From NCBI RefSeq assembly GCF_014904695.1, contig NZ_JACXXN010000026.1, forward strand, positions 22,826 through 86,825: DNA of 64,000 nucleotides, given 5' to 3'. The notes beneath the pieces are model-generated. The model was not told where the DNA came from. It saw only the letters and a list, made by a program, of their open reading frames with translations, and made no database searches. Origin of the DNA: Nostoc sp. MG11. GTDB lineage: Bacteria > Cyanobacteriota > Cyanobacteriia > Cyanobacteriales > Nostocaceae. This document shows positions 25,013 through 33,548 of this stretch, piece after piece (positions within the stretch are counted from its first letter, which is position 1; every line of letters starts with the position of its first letter). The position numbers and the translations under genes were made by a program.

Positions 25013-25642
25013 TTTAAATATAGATGGTAGCCAACTGGGAGCTAACCAAAGTGCATAACCAATAAATGCAAATAGTAAGGTAATCAAGGCAGTGATTACG
25101 TAACTGATGCAAATTAATAAACCGTCAGATTCAATAGTGGCAACTGCTAAAAGTAAAATACCGACAGTGGGGATGGGATTTGTAAAGGGAATTGGTGAGA
25201 TTAGCAATAGTGTTAACCAAGAGATACAAAGCCCATTAATTCGCCAAGTTAAAGGATGATGGGCTATTTTCGCTAACCGAGGACGGGCAATTTTTTGTAA
25301 TACCTTGGTAAGACGTCCCAGGTTTTGCAAAAGTAACTGGGCAAAAGAGCGAGGAAATTTGTAGTTAGCGATTCTTCTAGGTAGCCAAGGCGATCGCCTC
25401 CCTAAAACCATCTGCACTGATAACAGCAAGCAAGCAGCACCAAACGGCCCGGCTAATCCCGGTGGCATAGGAAACAAAAAAGGCAAAACCAGTAATGCAA
25501 TTACCAGGCTAAATCCCCGTTCAGAAGTTTCTGCCAGAATATCGCCTAGAGTCAACGACTTTTCAGATAAGCGTTGCAGCAGGGACTTAATGTCTTGAGA
25601 AAATCTCAGATGCATTTGGCGCGAGTTGATGCGAGTTGCCAC
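25010..25642 (-). CDS. ExoD-like membrane protein
   Basis: 210 residues. The N-terminal part LLQRLSEKSLTLGDILAETSE is the ExoD lead-in; four to five hydrophobic segments follow: FSLVIALLVLPFLFPMPPG, FGAACLLLSVQMVLG, LCISWLTLLLISPIPFTNPI, TVGILLLAVATIESDGLL and YVITALITLLFAFIGYALWL. The motifs P-x-P-PG and PIPFTNPIP-x-GI are the two repeats typical of ExoD. ExoD was found as a factor for exopolysaccharide production in rhizobia; in cyanobacteria its job is unclear. A second member starts at the left window edge. Confidence 0.87.
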   Translation of the reverse strand: MATRINSRQMHLRFSQDIKSLLQRLSEKSLTLGDILAETSERGFSLVIALLVLPFLFPMPPGLAGPFGAACLLLSVQMVLGRRSPWLPRRIANYKFPRSFAQLLLQNLGRLTKVLQKIARPRLAKIAHHPLTWRINGLCISWLTLLLISPIPFTNPIPTVGILLLAVATIESDGLLICISYVITALITLLFAFIGYALWLAPSWLPSIFK

Positions 25643-26117
25643 ACAATAACCAACTTCACTTAATTAAAAAAAAGGTAAATATAAATACAAGCATAGCTAA
25701 TCCTTAAAATACCAAATTTTTCTCAGGTAAGTCAGGGGGGAGTGGGAGTGTTCTGTTGTAACAATCATCTAAGAACAAGCAATTGACTTGACTTTTGAGA
25801 ATTTTGGATGATTTTTCGGTTCAAGCCCCGCCCCCGTATCGCTAACGCGCAGCGTCTTCCCTTGGGAGAAGTTTGCTTGAAGGGAAACCCACAAGAGCAA
25901 CTTCTCTTCTTGTGGGATGTTTGAGCAGGTAGCGATCGCCCTTGATCGAGCAAACCTAAAATTCATTCAGTGTTTCATCCCATAGTTAGAAGCGAAGATT
26001 TACAAGTTTAACTACGCTTAAGAGGGAATTGTGCCTCATAGAACGTGTCATATAAAAGCAAAGTTTTTGAGGAGAGAAAAATGAGGTTTTAACCCAGTTA
26101 GACTTCTGGAGTTCGTC
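25643..26117. other. Intergenic region with dispersed repeat, palindrome and susA leader
   Basis: 475 bp upstream of both the ExoD-like gene (leftward) and sucrose synthase (rightward). It contains the 37-bp dispersed repeat (25756-25792), a GC-rich palindromic stretch with CCCACAAGA (25888-25896) mirrored by TCTTGTGGG (25908-25916), and, close to susA, a TATAAA-like box with the leader-like site GAGGAGAGAAAAATG at 26071-26083 followed by a three-codon frame. Confidence 0.6.
25756..25792 (-). repeat. 37-bp dispersed repeat, copy 2 (inverted)
   Basis: Inverted copy of 15969-16005 with a single difference. It lies upstream of the ExoD-like gene, just before a palindrome-rich stretch. See the finding on a possible inverted-repeat-bounded segment. 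Confidence 0.75.
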
Positions 26118-28550
26118 ATGCATGAACTGGTTCAATCTGTCTTTGATAGTGATGAAAAAACTGCTCTGCGTCAGTTGATCTATGCGTTAAGTATCTCAGG
26201 TAAGCGATACTTCCTGAGAAATGAGATTTTGCAAACTTTTGCCGACTACTGTCACCAATCCGAAAAACCAGCTTACTTTTATCACTCTTCCTCGGTTGGC
26301 AAACTAATAAACTACACTCATGAGATAATTCTGGAAGAGGAAAGTACCTGGTTTGTGATTCGACCCAGGATTGGTAGCCCAGAAGTTTGGCGACTGACAG
26401 GCGATTTCACGAGGTTCGAGTCGATGAAGCCTCAAGCGCTGCTAGATGTGAGCGATCGCTTAGTTAACCGTTATCAACCCCACATCCTTGAAATAGATCT
26501 GCATCCCTTTTACAAGAGTTCCCCCAATATCGATGACCCCAGAAATATCGGTCAAGGTTTTGCTTTTCTCAACCGTTACCTGTGTAGTCAATTACTAACT
26601 GACCCCCAGTATTGGCTAGAGCTTTTATATCTATCTATACACAGACTTCAGCACGATGGAATTCGTCTTTTGCTCAATGATCGCATTCCCTCTGGTATCC
26701 AGCTAGCTAAACAAGTTAAGCAAGCCATTAAGTTCCTTAGTGAGCGACACCCGAACGAAACCTACGAGAAATTTCGCCTTGACCTCCAAGCACTCGGTTT
26801 TGAACCAGGTTGGGGTAATACAGCTGCGCGAGTCCGCGAAACCCTAGAACTTCTTGAGCGACTTATCGACACTGCACAGCCTGCTATTCTTGAGGCATTT
26901 GTGGCCCGTGTCCCTGCTGTTTTTCGCGTCGTCCTCATTTCCATACATGGCTGGGTTGCTCAAGAGGATGTCTTAGGACGAGATGAAACACTTGGTCAAG
27001 TCATCTACGTTCTTGAACAAGCTCGCAGCTTAGAAAACAAACTGCGTCAAGAAATCAAACTTGCTGGACTAGATCTGCTGGGTATTAAACCTCATGTAAT
27101 TATTCTCACCCGACTCATTCCTAACTGCGAAGGTACATTCTGCAACCTGCGCCTTGAAAAAGTTCATGATACCGAAAATGCCTGGATCTTGCGAGTTCCT
27201 TTTTCTGAATTCAACCCAGAAGTCACCAACAATTGGATTTCTAAATTTGAAATTTGGCCCTATTTAGAACAATTTGCTCTTGATGCAGAAAGAGATTTGT
27301 TAACTCAATTCAAAGGTCGTCCTAATCTGATTATTGGTAACTACAGCGACGGCAATTTAGTAGCCTTTCTCCTCTCCCGGCGGATGAAAGTTACCCAGTG
27401 CAATATTGCCCACTCGTTGGAAAAGCCAAAATATTTATTTAGCAATTTATATTGGCAAGATTTAGAAGACCAATACCACTTTTCGGCACAATTTACCGCT
27501 GATCTGATCAGCATGAATGCAGCCGACTTCATCATCACCTCGTCTTACCAGGAAATTGTCGGTACACCAGACACCATCGGTCAGTACGAGTCGTATAAGT
27601 TGTTTACTATGCCCCAGTTGTATCATGTAGTTGATGGGATAGATTTATTCAGTCCTAAATTCAATATGGTGCCGCCGGGAGTCAATGAAAACATCTTCTT
27701 TCCCTACAGCCAAAAAGAAGACCGAGATCCGAGCCTCTGCCAAGGCGTCCACGACCTACTCTTTAACCGCGAAGACCCCCAAATTTTTGGTTATTTGGAT
27801 AACCCCAACAAGCGACCAATCTTCGCCGTCGCTCCCATCACCTCAATCAAAAATCTCACTGGTTTGGCTGAATGCTTTGGCAAAAGTCAGGCTTTCCAAA
27901 AGCGTTGTAACCTAATTTTATTGACTAGTAAACTGCATCTAAGTGAAGCTACAAACCCAGAAGAAGCAGGAGAAATTCAAAAACTTTACGACATTATTGA
28001 TCAATATCGTCTCCACGGAAATATTCGCTGGCTAGGAATGCGCTTACCTATTCGTGACATCGGCGAAGCCTACAGAGTAATTGGCGATCGCAAAGGAATT
28101 TATGTTCACTTTGCCCTATTTGAAGCTTTTGGACGCAGCATTTTAGAAGCGATGATTTCTGGCTTGCCAACTTTCGCAACTCAATTTGGCGGCGCTTTAG
28201 AAATTATTGAAAATCGAGAAGATGGATTTAATCTCAACCCCACAGATTTAGAAGGAACAGCAAAGAAAATTGTGGACTTTCTTGACCAATGTGACACCCA
28301 TCCCGAACACTGGGAAGAAACTTCTGAGTGGATGAGTCAGCGAATTCGTAATAGATACAATTGGCAGCTACATACTAGTCAGTTATTATTGCTAGCTAAA
28401 ATTTTCAGCTTTTGGAACTTTGTTATGCCGGAAAATAACGAAGCTAGAGATCGCTACATGGAAACCTTATTTCATCTTATTTATAAACCCAGAGTAGAAA
28501 AGATTTTGGAACAACACATGAATATGAAGGGAACAGAGAACAGAGAATAG
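26118..28550 (+). CDS. susA: Sucrose synthase
   Basis: 810 residues, the usual length. The N-terminal regulatory part (about 1-270) precedes a GT-B glycosyltransferase core with LTRLIPNCEGTFCNLRLEKV, IGNYSDGNLVAFLLSRRMKV, FAVAPITSIKNLTGLAE for the nucleotide-sugar side, and the E-x7-E motif in ALFEAFGRSILEAMISGLPT. It reversibly cleaves sucrose with UDP or ADP into fructose and NDP-glucose, feeding glycogen and cell-wall polymers; in Nostoc and Anabaena SusA links sucrose to diazotrophic growth. The ATG has TCTGGAG upstream. The GH65 gene follows 97 bp downstream on the same strand. Confidence 0.95.
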   Translation: MHELVQSVFDSDEKTALRQLIYALSISGKRYFLRNEILQTFADYCHQSEKPAYFYHSSSVGKLINYTHEIILEEESTWFVIRPRIGSPEVWRLTGDFTRFESMKPQALLDVSDRLVNRYQPHILEIDLHPFYKSSPNIDDPRNIGQGFAFLNRYLCSQLLTDPQYWLELLYLSIHRLQHDGIRLLLNDRIPSGIQLAKQVKQAIKFLSERHPNETYEKFRLDLQALGFEPGWGNTAARVRETLELLERLIDTAQPAILEAFVARVPAVFRVVLISIHGWVAQEDVLGRDETLGQVIYVLEQARSLENKLRQEIKLAGLDLLGIKPHVIILTRLIPNCEGTFCNLRLEKVHDTENAWILRVPFSEFNPEVTNNWISKFEIWPYLEQFALDAERDLLTQFKGRPNLIIGNYSDGNLVAFLLSRRMKVTQCNIAHSLEKPKYLFSNLYWQDLEDQYHFSAQFTADLISMNAADFIITSSYQEIVGTPDTIGQYESYKLFTMPQLYHVVDGIDLFSPKFNMVPPGVNENIFFPYSQKEDRDPSLCQGVHDLLFNREDPQIFGYLDNPNKRPIFAVAPITSIKNLTGLAECFGKSQAFQKRCNLILLTSKLHLSEATNPEEAGEIQKLYDIIDQYRLHGNIRWLGMRLPIRDIGEAYRVIGDRKGIYVHFALFEAFGRSILEAMISGLPTFATQFGGALEIIENREDGFNLNPTDLEGTAKKIVDFLDQCDTHPEHWEETSEWMSQRIRNRYNWQLHTSQLLLLAKIFSFWNFVMPENNEARDRYMETLFHLIYKPRVEKILEQHMNMKGTENRE

Positions 28551-28556
28551 GGAACA

Positions 28557-28645
28557 GGCTATTAAAAAACTTTTTATTAGTTACCATTCTCTATTTCCCA
28601 TTCCCCATTCCCCATTTCTCATTCCCCATTCCTTATTCCCCATTT
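28557..28645 (+). repeat. Short tandem repeats of ATTCCCC type
   Basis: The 97 bp between susA and the GH65 gene consists largely of repeats of CATTCCCC/CATTTCCC, a Nostoc-type short tandem repeat. It lies just upstream of the GH65 start codon, where no ribosome site is visible. Confidence 0.7.
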
Positions 28646-28647
28646 AT

Positions 28648-31600
28648 ATGGATACCAAAGGTCGTTCTCGCCATTTTATCTACACAGATTGGATATTAAT
28701 CGAAACCCAGTTTGACCCTAACCAGTTGCACTCTAAAGAAACCGTCTTTACAATCGGTAATGGATACTTGGGAACTAGGGGCAGCTTTGAGGAAGCGTAT
28801 ACTAATGCATTGCCAGCTACTTTTATCCACGGTGTTTATGATGACGTTCCTGTGGTGTACACCGAGCTCGCCAATTGTCCTGACTGGCTACCATTAGTAG
28901 TAATTGTCAATGGCGATCGCTTCCGCCTCGATCAAGGTGAGATATTAAGATATGATCGCCAGCTTGACGTGCGTCAAGGTATTCTCAGCCGTTCTCTGCG
29001 TTGGCGCTCTCCCAGTGGTAAAACTATAGACATCCACTTTGAACGCTTTACTAGTCTGGCTGATCAGCATGTGTTAGGGCAACGCTGCCAATTAACACCA
29101 GTAGATTTCGATGGGTTGATTGAAGTTCAGGCTAGCATCAATGGCTATCCCGAAAATCAGGGTTTCAATCACTGGGAAGGACTAGACCAAGGTAAGACAG
29201 ATCAAGGTTTTTGGTTATATCGTCGCACCCGCAACTCCCGGATTGAAATCGGCATGGCGGCTAGGACAACAATATCGGGAACTGAGGCGGCGTTGCAATT
29301 TAACAGCGCACCTGGCTATCCAACAACGAGTACGACTTTCTTCGCTACATCACAACAGACAGTAACGATAGAAAAAATTGTCACAGTTTTTACCTCGCGG
29401 GAGATTGAGACACCAGTCGCAGCAGCTCAAGAAAAACTCGCGCACTTGCCAGATTATACAACGCTACTTAATGCCCATAGAAATGCATGGGATGAGGTTT
29501 GGCAACAAAGTGACATTCTCATTGAAGGAGATAGTACAGCTGCTTTTGCCGTCCGTTATAATCTGTTTCAGCTGCTAATCGCGGCGTCACGGCATGATGA
29601 AAAAGTTAGCATTCCCGCGAAAACCCTTTCTGGGTTTGGCTATCGTGGTCATGTCTTTTGGGATACAGAAATTTTTATTCTGCCCTTTTTTACTTATGTT
29701 CAACCAGCTATAGCCCGTAACTTGCTCAGTTATCGCTACCACACATTGAATGGAGCGCGACGCAAAGCATTCCATAATGGGTATAAAGGAGCAATGTTTG
29801 CTTGGGAGAGTGCTGTGACTGGGGATGAGGTAACGCCTCGTTGGTCACTACCTAGTGATTTTTACGCCGATGATGTGAGGATTTGGTGTCGCGATCGCGA
29901 AATTCACATCAGTGCAGATATCGCCTATGCTGTCTGGTACTACTGGCAAGCTACTGGCGATGATGAATGGATGCACGACCGTGGCGCAGAGATGATCTTA
30001 GATACTGCTGTTTTCTGGGAAAGCCGGGTCGAGTTCAATCGAGAATGCGATCGCTATGAAATTCGTGGAGTAATTGGCGCAGATGAATACCACGAGTTCG
30101 TTCACAACAACATCTTCACTAACCGGATGGTACAGTGGCATCTGGAAAAAGCGATCGCAGTCTACAATTGGCTTGACAAAAAATTTCCTGACCGCGCTAC
30201 CGAACTAGAGCAAAAACTGCAACTTAGCCCAGAACAGCGATGGCACTGGCAAGAAATCGCTGCTAAACTATTGATTTTCTACGACTCATCAACAGGATTA
30301 ATCGAGCAGTTCGAGGGATTTTTCCAACTGGAAGATATCAACTTAGCAGACTATGAACCACGCGATCGCTCCATGCAAGCTATCCTAGGCATTGAAGGAG
30401 CTAACAAGCGACAGGTGCTCAAACAACCAGATGTGTTGATGCTGCTCTATTTAATGCGGCAATCACAGGATTTTCCCTACAACCAAAAAGCATTGCAGAC
30501 AAACTGGGACTACTATGCACCCCGCACTGATATTACTTATGGTTCCTCCCTTGGTCCAGCAATTCACGCCATCTTAGCCTCAGATTTGAGCCAATCAGCA
30601 GAAGCTTACGAACGGTTTATGCAAGCGGCCATGGTGGATCTTGAAGATACCAGAGGTAACACCGCTGATGGAATTCACGGGGCTAGCGCTGGTGGCATTT
30701 GGCAGGCTGTAATTTTAGGGTTCGGTGGCATACAACTGACAGAAGATGGCCCTGTAGCCAATCCCCACCTACCCTCTGGCTGGACGCGCCTCAAGTTTAA
30801 ACTGCAATGGCGTGGTAAATGGCACGAGTTCGACCTGCGTCAAGAACAAGTTGCCCAGGAAATAGCTCACGAATTAGAATTTCTCCAACTTTCCTTCTCC
30901 CCTAATTCCCAATACCAGTCACCTGAGTCAGGATCTCCCGCAGTGCTGACTCTCCACGACACTGACTCCTCAGTGAGTTACCCTAATTCCCCAAAACACC
31001 AAATGGAAACTTCCCCCCATAGCCCCGATATCCAGGGATTTATCTTCGATCTGGATGGTGTACTTACAGATACGGCAGAATTCCACTACCTAGCTTGGCA
31101 GAGACTAGCAGATCAAGAAGGTATACCTTTTAATCGACAAGCTAATGAAGCACTGCGAGGTATATCCCGTCGTACTTCTTTGATACTGATAGTTGGAGAT
31201 AGACCATATTTGGAAACACAACTTGAAGAGATGATGGAGCGTAAGAATCGCTACTATGTGGACTTAATCCAAAATATGACGCCGAGAGATTTGTCACTAG
31301 GAGCGATTGAACTTTTGAATGAACTGCGGCAAGCTGGTATTAAGATAGCTATTGGCTCAGCTAGCAAAAATGCCCGCACAGTAGTAGAGCGATTAGGTAT
31401 TGCCGACAAAATAGATGCGATCGCCGACGGTTACAGCGTGCAGAAACCCAAACCAGCGCCCGACCTCTTTATATATGCAGCCAAGCAACTCGGACTCGAA
31501 CCAGCGCAATGTGTAGTCGTAGAAGATGCAACAGCAGGCGTTGAGGCGGCACTAGCCGCTGGTATGTGGACAGTAGGACTCGGCCCAGCTGAACGAGTTG

Positions 31601-31692
31601 GCGCCGCTCATGTTGTCCTACCCAACCTAGCAGGCGTTAAATGGACAGACCTCAAAGCTAAATTGAATAGCATTGCTACACAAAAAAAATAA
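28648..31692 (+). CDS. GH65 glycoside phosphorylase fused to beta-phosphoglucomutase
   Basis: 1014 residues, two enzymes in one chain. Residues about 1-750 are a GH65 (alpha/alpha)6-barrel phosphorylase with KETVFTIGNGYLGTRGSFEE, FWDTEIFILPFFTYVQP, and the catalytic acid in GADEYHEFVHNNIFTNRM (near 479); GSSLGPAIHA and GIHGASAGGIWQA shape the phosphate site. Residues about 795-1005 are a HAD beta-phosphoglucomutase: IFDLDGVLTDTAEFHY, GSASKNARTVVE, KPKPAPDLF and VEDATAGVEAA. The first half would split a disaccharide (maltose, trehalose or kojibiose type) into glucose and beta-glucose-1-phosphate, which the second half turns into glucose-6-phosphate. Which disaccharide is not clear. Confidence 0.9.
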   Translation: MDTKGRSRHFIYTDWILIETQFDPNQLHSKETVFTIGNGYLGTRGSFEEAYTNALPATFIHGVYDDVPVVYTELANCPDWLPLVVIVNGDRFRLDQGEILRYDRQLDVRQGILSRSLRWRSPSGKTIDIHFERFTSLADQHVLGQRCQLTPVDFDGLIEVQASINGYPENQGFNHWEGLDQGKTDQGFWLYRRTRNSRIEIGMAARTTISGTEAALQFNSAPGYPTTSTTFFATSQQTVTIEKIVTVFTSREIETPVAAAQEKLAHLPDYTTLLNAHRNAWDEVWQQSDILIEGDSTAAFAVRYNLFQLLIAASRHDEKVSIPAKTLSGFGYRGHVFWDTEIFILPFFTYVQPAIARNLLSYRYHTLNGARRKAFHNGYKGAMFAWESAVTGDEVTPRWSLPSDFYADDVRIWCRDREIHISADIAYAVWYYWQATGDDEWMHDRGAEMILDTAVFWESRVEFNRECDRYEIRGVIGADEYHEFVHNNIFTNRMVQWHLEKAIAVYNWLDKKFPDRATELEQKLQLSPEQRWHWQEIAAKLLIFYDSSTGLIEQFEGFFQLEDINLADYEPRDRSMQAILGIEGANKRQVLKQPDVLMLLYLMRQSQDFPYNQKALQTNWDYYAPRTDITYGSSLGPAIHAILASDLSQSAEAYERFMQAAMVDLEDTRGNTADGIHGASAGGIWQAVILGFGGIQLTEDGPVANPHLPSGWTRLKFKLQWRGKWHEFDLRQEQVAQEIAHELEFLQLSFSPNSQYQSPESGSPAVLTLHDTDSSVSYPNSPKHQMETSPHSPDIQGFIFDLDGVLTDTAEFHYLAWQRLADQEGIPFNRQANEALRGISRRTSLILIVGDRPYLETQLEEMMERKNRYYVDLIQNMTPRDLSLGAIELLNELRQAGIKIAIGSASKNARTVVERLGIADKIDAIADGYSVQKPKPAPDLFIYAAKQLGLEPAQCVVVEDATAGVEAALAAGMWTVGLGPAERVGAAHVVLPNLAGVKWTDLKAKLNSIATQKK

Positions 31693-31891
31693 CAGGAGTC
31701 ATCTAATTTTGGATTTTAGATTGACCTACTCAATGCTGAGTCAAGTATAGCAATCGAAGTATAGATTAGGACGTTAACAACAGGGCACAAAGTCAATACT
31801 GAAACTTAACTCTTCTCTTCTGCCCTCAGCATAGCTGCCTTGCTCGAAGTGCGGTAAATACTTTTAAGTAGCTAGGCGTAAATAAATTAAA

Positions 31892-32010
31892 GTTTGTAGT
31901 GAGTTAGCGCGGTCTTGGGGGTTTCCCCCATGAGCGACTAACGAACCCGAAGGGTCAGGACTTTAGTCCTGACAATCCTTGTTTTGAGCGATGAATCGCT
32001 CACTACGAAC
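31892..32010. mobile_element. MITE-like element with GTTYGTAGTGAG inverted ends (copy C)
   Basis: GTTTGTAGTGAG (31892-31903) and CTCACTACGAAC (31999-32010) are inverted copies with one mismatch. Inside are further short palindromes: CTTGGGGG/CCCCCATG-type, CAGGACTTTAGTCCTG, and GAGCGATGAATCGCTC. Flanks are AT-rich. This is the best-preserved of three copies in the window (others at 4118-4182 and 13871-14225). No coding capacity. Confidence 0.7.
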
Positions 32011-32082
32011 TAATAATTTTATTTATGTTTAATCATACTTACTTATTTATTAGTTCAGGAATGTTTAACGCCTATTATTTCG

Positions 32083-32143
32083 TTAACTGTCTTAACTGTC
32101 TTAACTGTCTCAAAAAGTTATTTACTTAACTGTCTTATCTGTC
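32083..32143 (+). repeat. TTAACTGTC nonamer tandem repeats
   Basis: Three perfect head-to-tail copies of TTAACTGTC (32083-32109), a fourth at 32126-32134, and a variant TTATCTGTC at 32135-32143. Short simple-sequence repeat; no protein-binding role can be claimed. Confidence 0.8.
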
Positions 32144-33084
32144 CTTGTGTATTAGTTTTAATGGTGAGACCATAGAAATGAACCAAACTTATCTATATAT
32201 TTTAAAAAACAAATGATAAACATCATAGTTGATACATAAAAGAATAGCTTCTTGCTCGAACCTAAAGTACTAAAAAAACTAGAGAAGACTGCTGTAGGCA
32301 AAATTTATGCTAAATTTTGTCCGCTTCTGAGTAGCTAGCCTCAAATTCGATATAAAGGCTCTTACTTTAGTAACATAGTCTGTACTATTAAGCACAAAAT
32401 TAGATGCGTTTACACTGTTTGCTATGGTGTTGATATGCTGTAATCTGATGCATACAAAGCGAAGTACTTCTAAAATCCAGTACAAAAAATCATTGCTTTG
32501 ATAGCTGGTGTTTTGCCTGCCTACGATCTAATTAAAAGCTTAGAGCATCCCATAAGTTTATATCGGCTAGTTTTCAGTAGTATATCGATTTAACCTAACT
32601 GCAAAAACATAATTATGTGAGTTCTGAGTGTTACAGAAATCAGGCAGGTAAGGTAACTATGCCATCATAGTTTGCCATTGGGGCTAAATTCTGAACTACT
32701 ACATGCCATATAGCGAATATGCATCACCAAATAAGGTTGAAGCATCTTTTGTTATCAGCAGGAATCAAAAGTTGAAAGACTTGTTTAGCTTAAGTCAGAA
32801 TTTTCACTTTTGCTTCATCCAGAATGCAAGCTCTTAACTAATAAAAGTTAATATTAATAGTATGGTAAGTGATGTGTGATTGCGTCTTATTTTGGTGTGT
32901 CTTCATCATTACTTATCGGATAAGCACTCTTCACCTCTATTATGATGTGGGGGGCATGTTATTGGGGCAAAGAGTAAGGATGCAATTCAAGCTTTTCCCC
33001 TTTAACTGAGAAGTATTAGTGTCTGCATTGTTGCTCTTAATTGTTTTGAGAGGCTACAATTATTCATCTTTGCGCTGCTGGATT

Positions 33085-33258
33085 ATACCAAGTTGCCAAA
33101 GAAACTCTTGTTGCTTTCCTTGACGAAAATTAAGTCAATTGTTCCCTTTATTGACAACATTGAATTATTGACTTGATTCAATGAATTTTGTCATAGACAT
33201 TAAGTAATCCAAGAATATTATTATTTTACACAATAATAATATTCTTGCAACTTGGTAT
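33085..33258. mobile_element. 174-bp MITE-like element with 12-bp inverted ends
   Basis: ATACCAAGTTGC (33085-33096) and GCAACTTGGTAT (33247-33258) are perfect inverted repeats. TTA directly precedes TACC and follows GGTA, which could be a three-base target duplication. Inside, CAAGAATATTATTATT (33210-33225) pairs perfectly with AATAATAATATTCTTG (33232-33247). No ORF. The size, perfect ends and possible duplication fit a non-autonomous transposable element. Confidence 0.6.
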
Positions 33259-33398
33259 TAGCTAAAGTACGCAACCATTCCTATTTCGATTTAAAAATTA
33301 ACATTGTGATTGTTCAAGCAATTTCAAGGATTTGATTTGCATATATGTTGAATCTTGTTGTTATGCGATCTACGTTTGATGACTTTGTACCATATCTT

Positions 33399-33452
33399 CT
33401 CACCATGCCTTTGTTACCCCTCTTCCAAATTTGGGAGAGGGGGAATGGTGAG
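33399..33452 (+). other. Hairpin upstream of the first RTX gene
   Basis: CTCACCAT (33399-33406) pairs with ATGGTGAG (33445-33452), and inside it CCCCTCT pairs with AGAGGGG. It lies about 100 bp before the RTX start codon. It may be a dispersed palindromic repeat or a 5'-UTR structure. Confidence 0.5.
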
Positions 33453-33548
33453 AGTTGTAACAACGAATCAGCAGGACTTTGTAGCGTTGTACATCAAGTA
33501 CGTTCGAGTTAGCTAGCAAAATACTGTTTTGAAAATAAGGATTAGGTT

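Larger units (their letters stand above)
31693..33548. other. 1.85-kb gene-free region rich in repeats
   Basis: No credible gene on either strand. From left to right: a palindromic element with GTTTGTAGTGAG ends (31892-32010), a run of TTAACTGTC nonamers (32083-32143), about 900 bp of AT-rich sequence with no recognised signal, a 174-bp MITE-like element (33085-33258) and a hairpin (33399-33452) near the RTX gene start. It separates the sugar module from the RTX cluster and should hold the promoter for the latter. Confidence 0.7.

Noticed and set aside
25765..25966. Two overlapping frames of 62-65 codons upstream of susA
   Set aside because: They run through the dispersed repeat and palindromes and read as repeat translation, not protein.
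32083..32143. TTAACTGTC repeats as iteron origin or regulator sites
   Set aside because: Only nine bases, tandem without spacing, no Rep gene; fits a simple-sequence repeat.
32279..32485. 68-codon frame in the gene-free region
   Set aside because: No ribosome site, no recognisable motif, and AT-rich sequence where such frames arise by chance.
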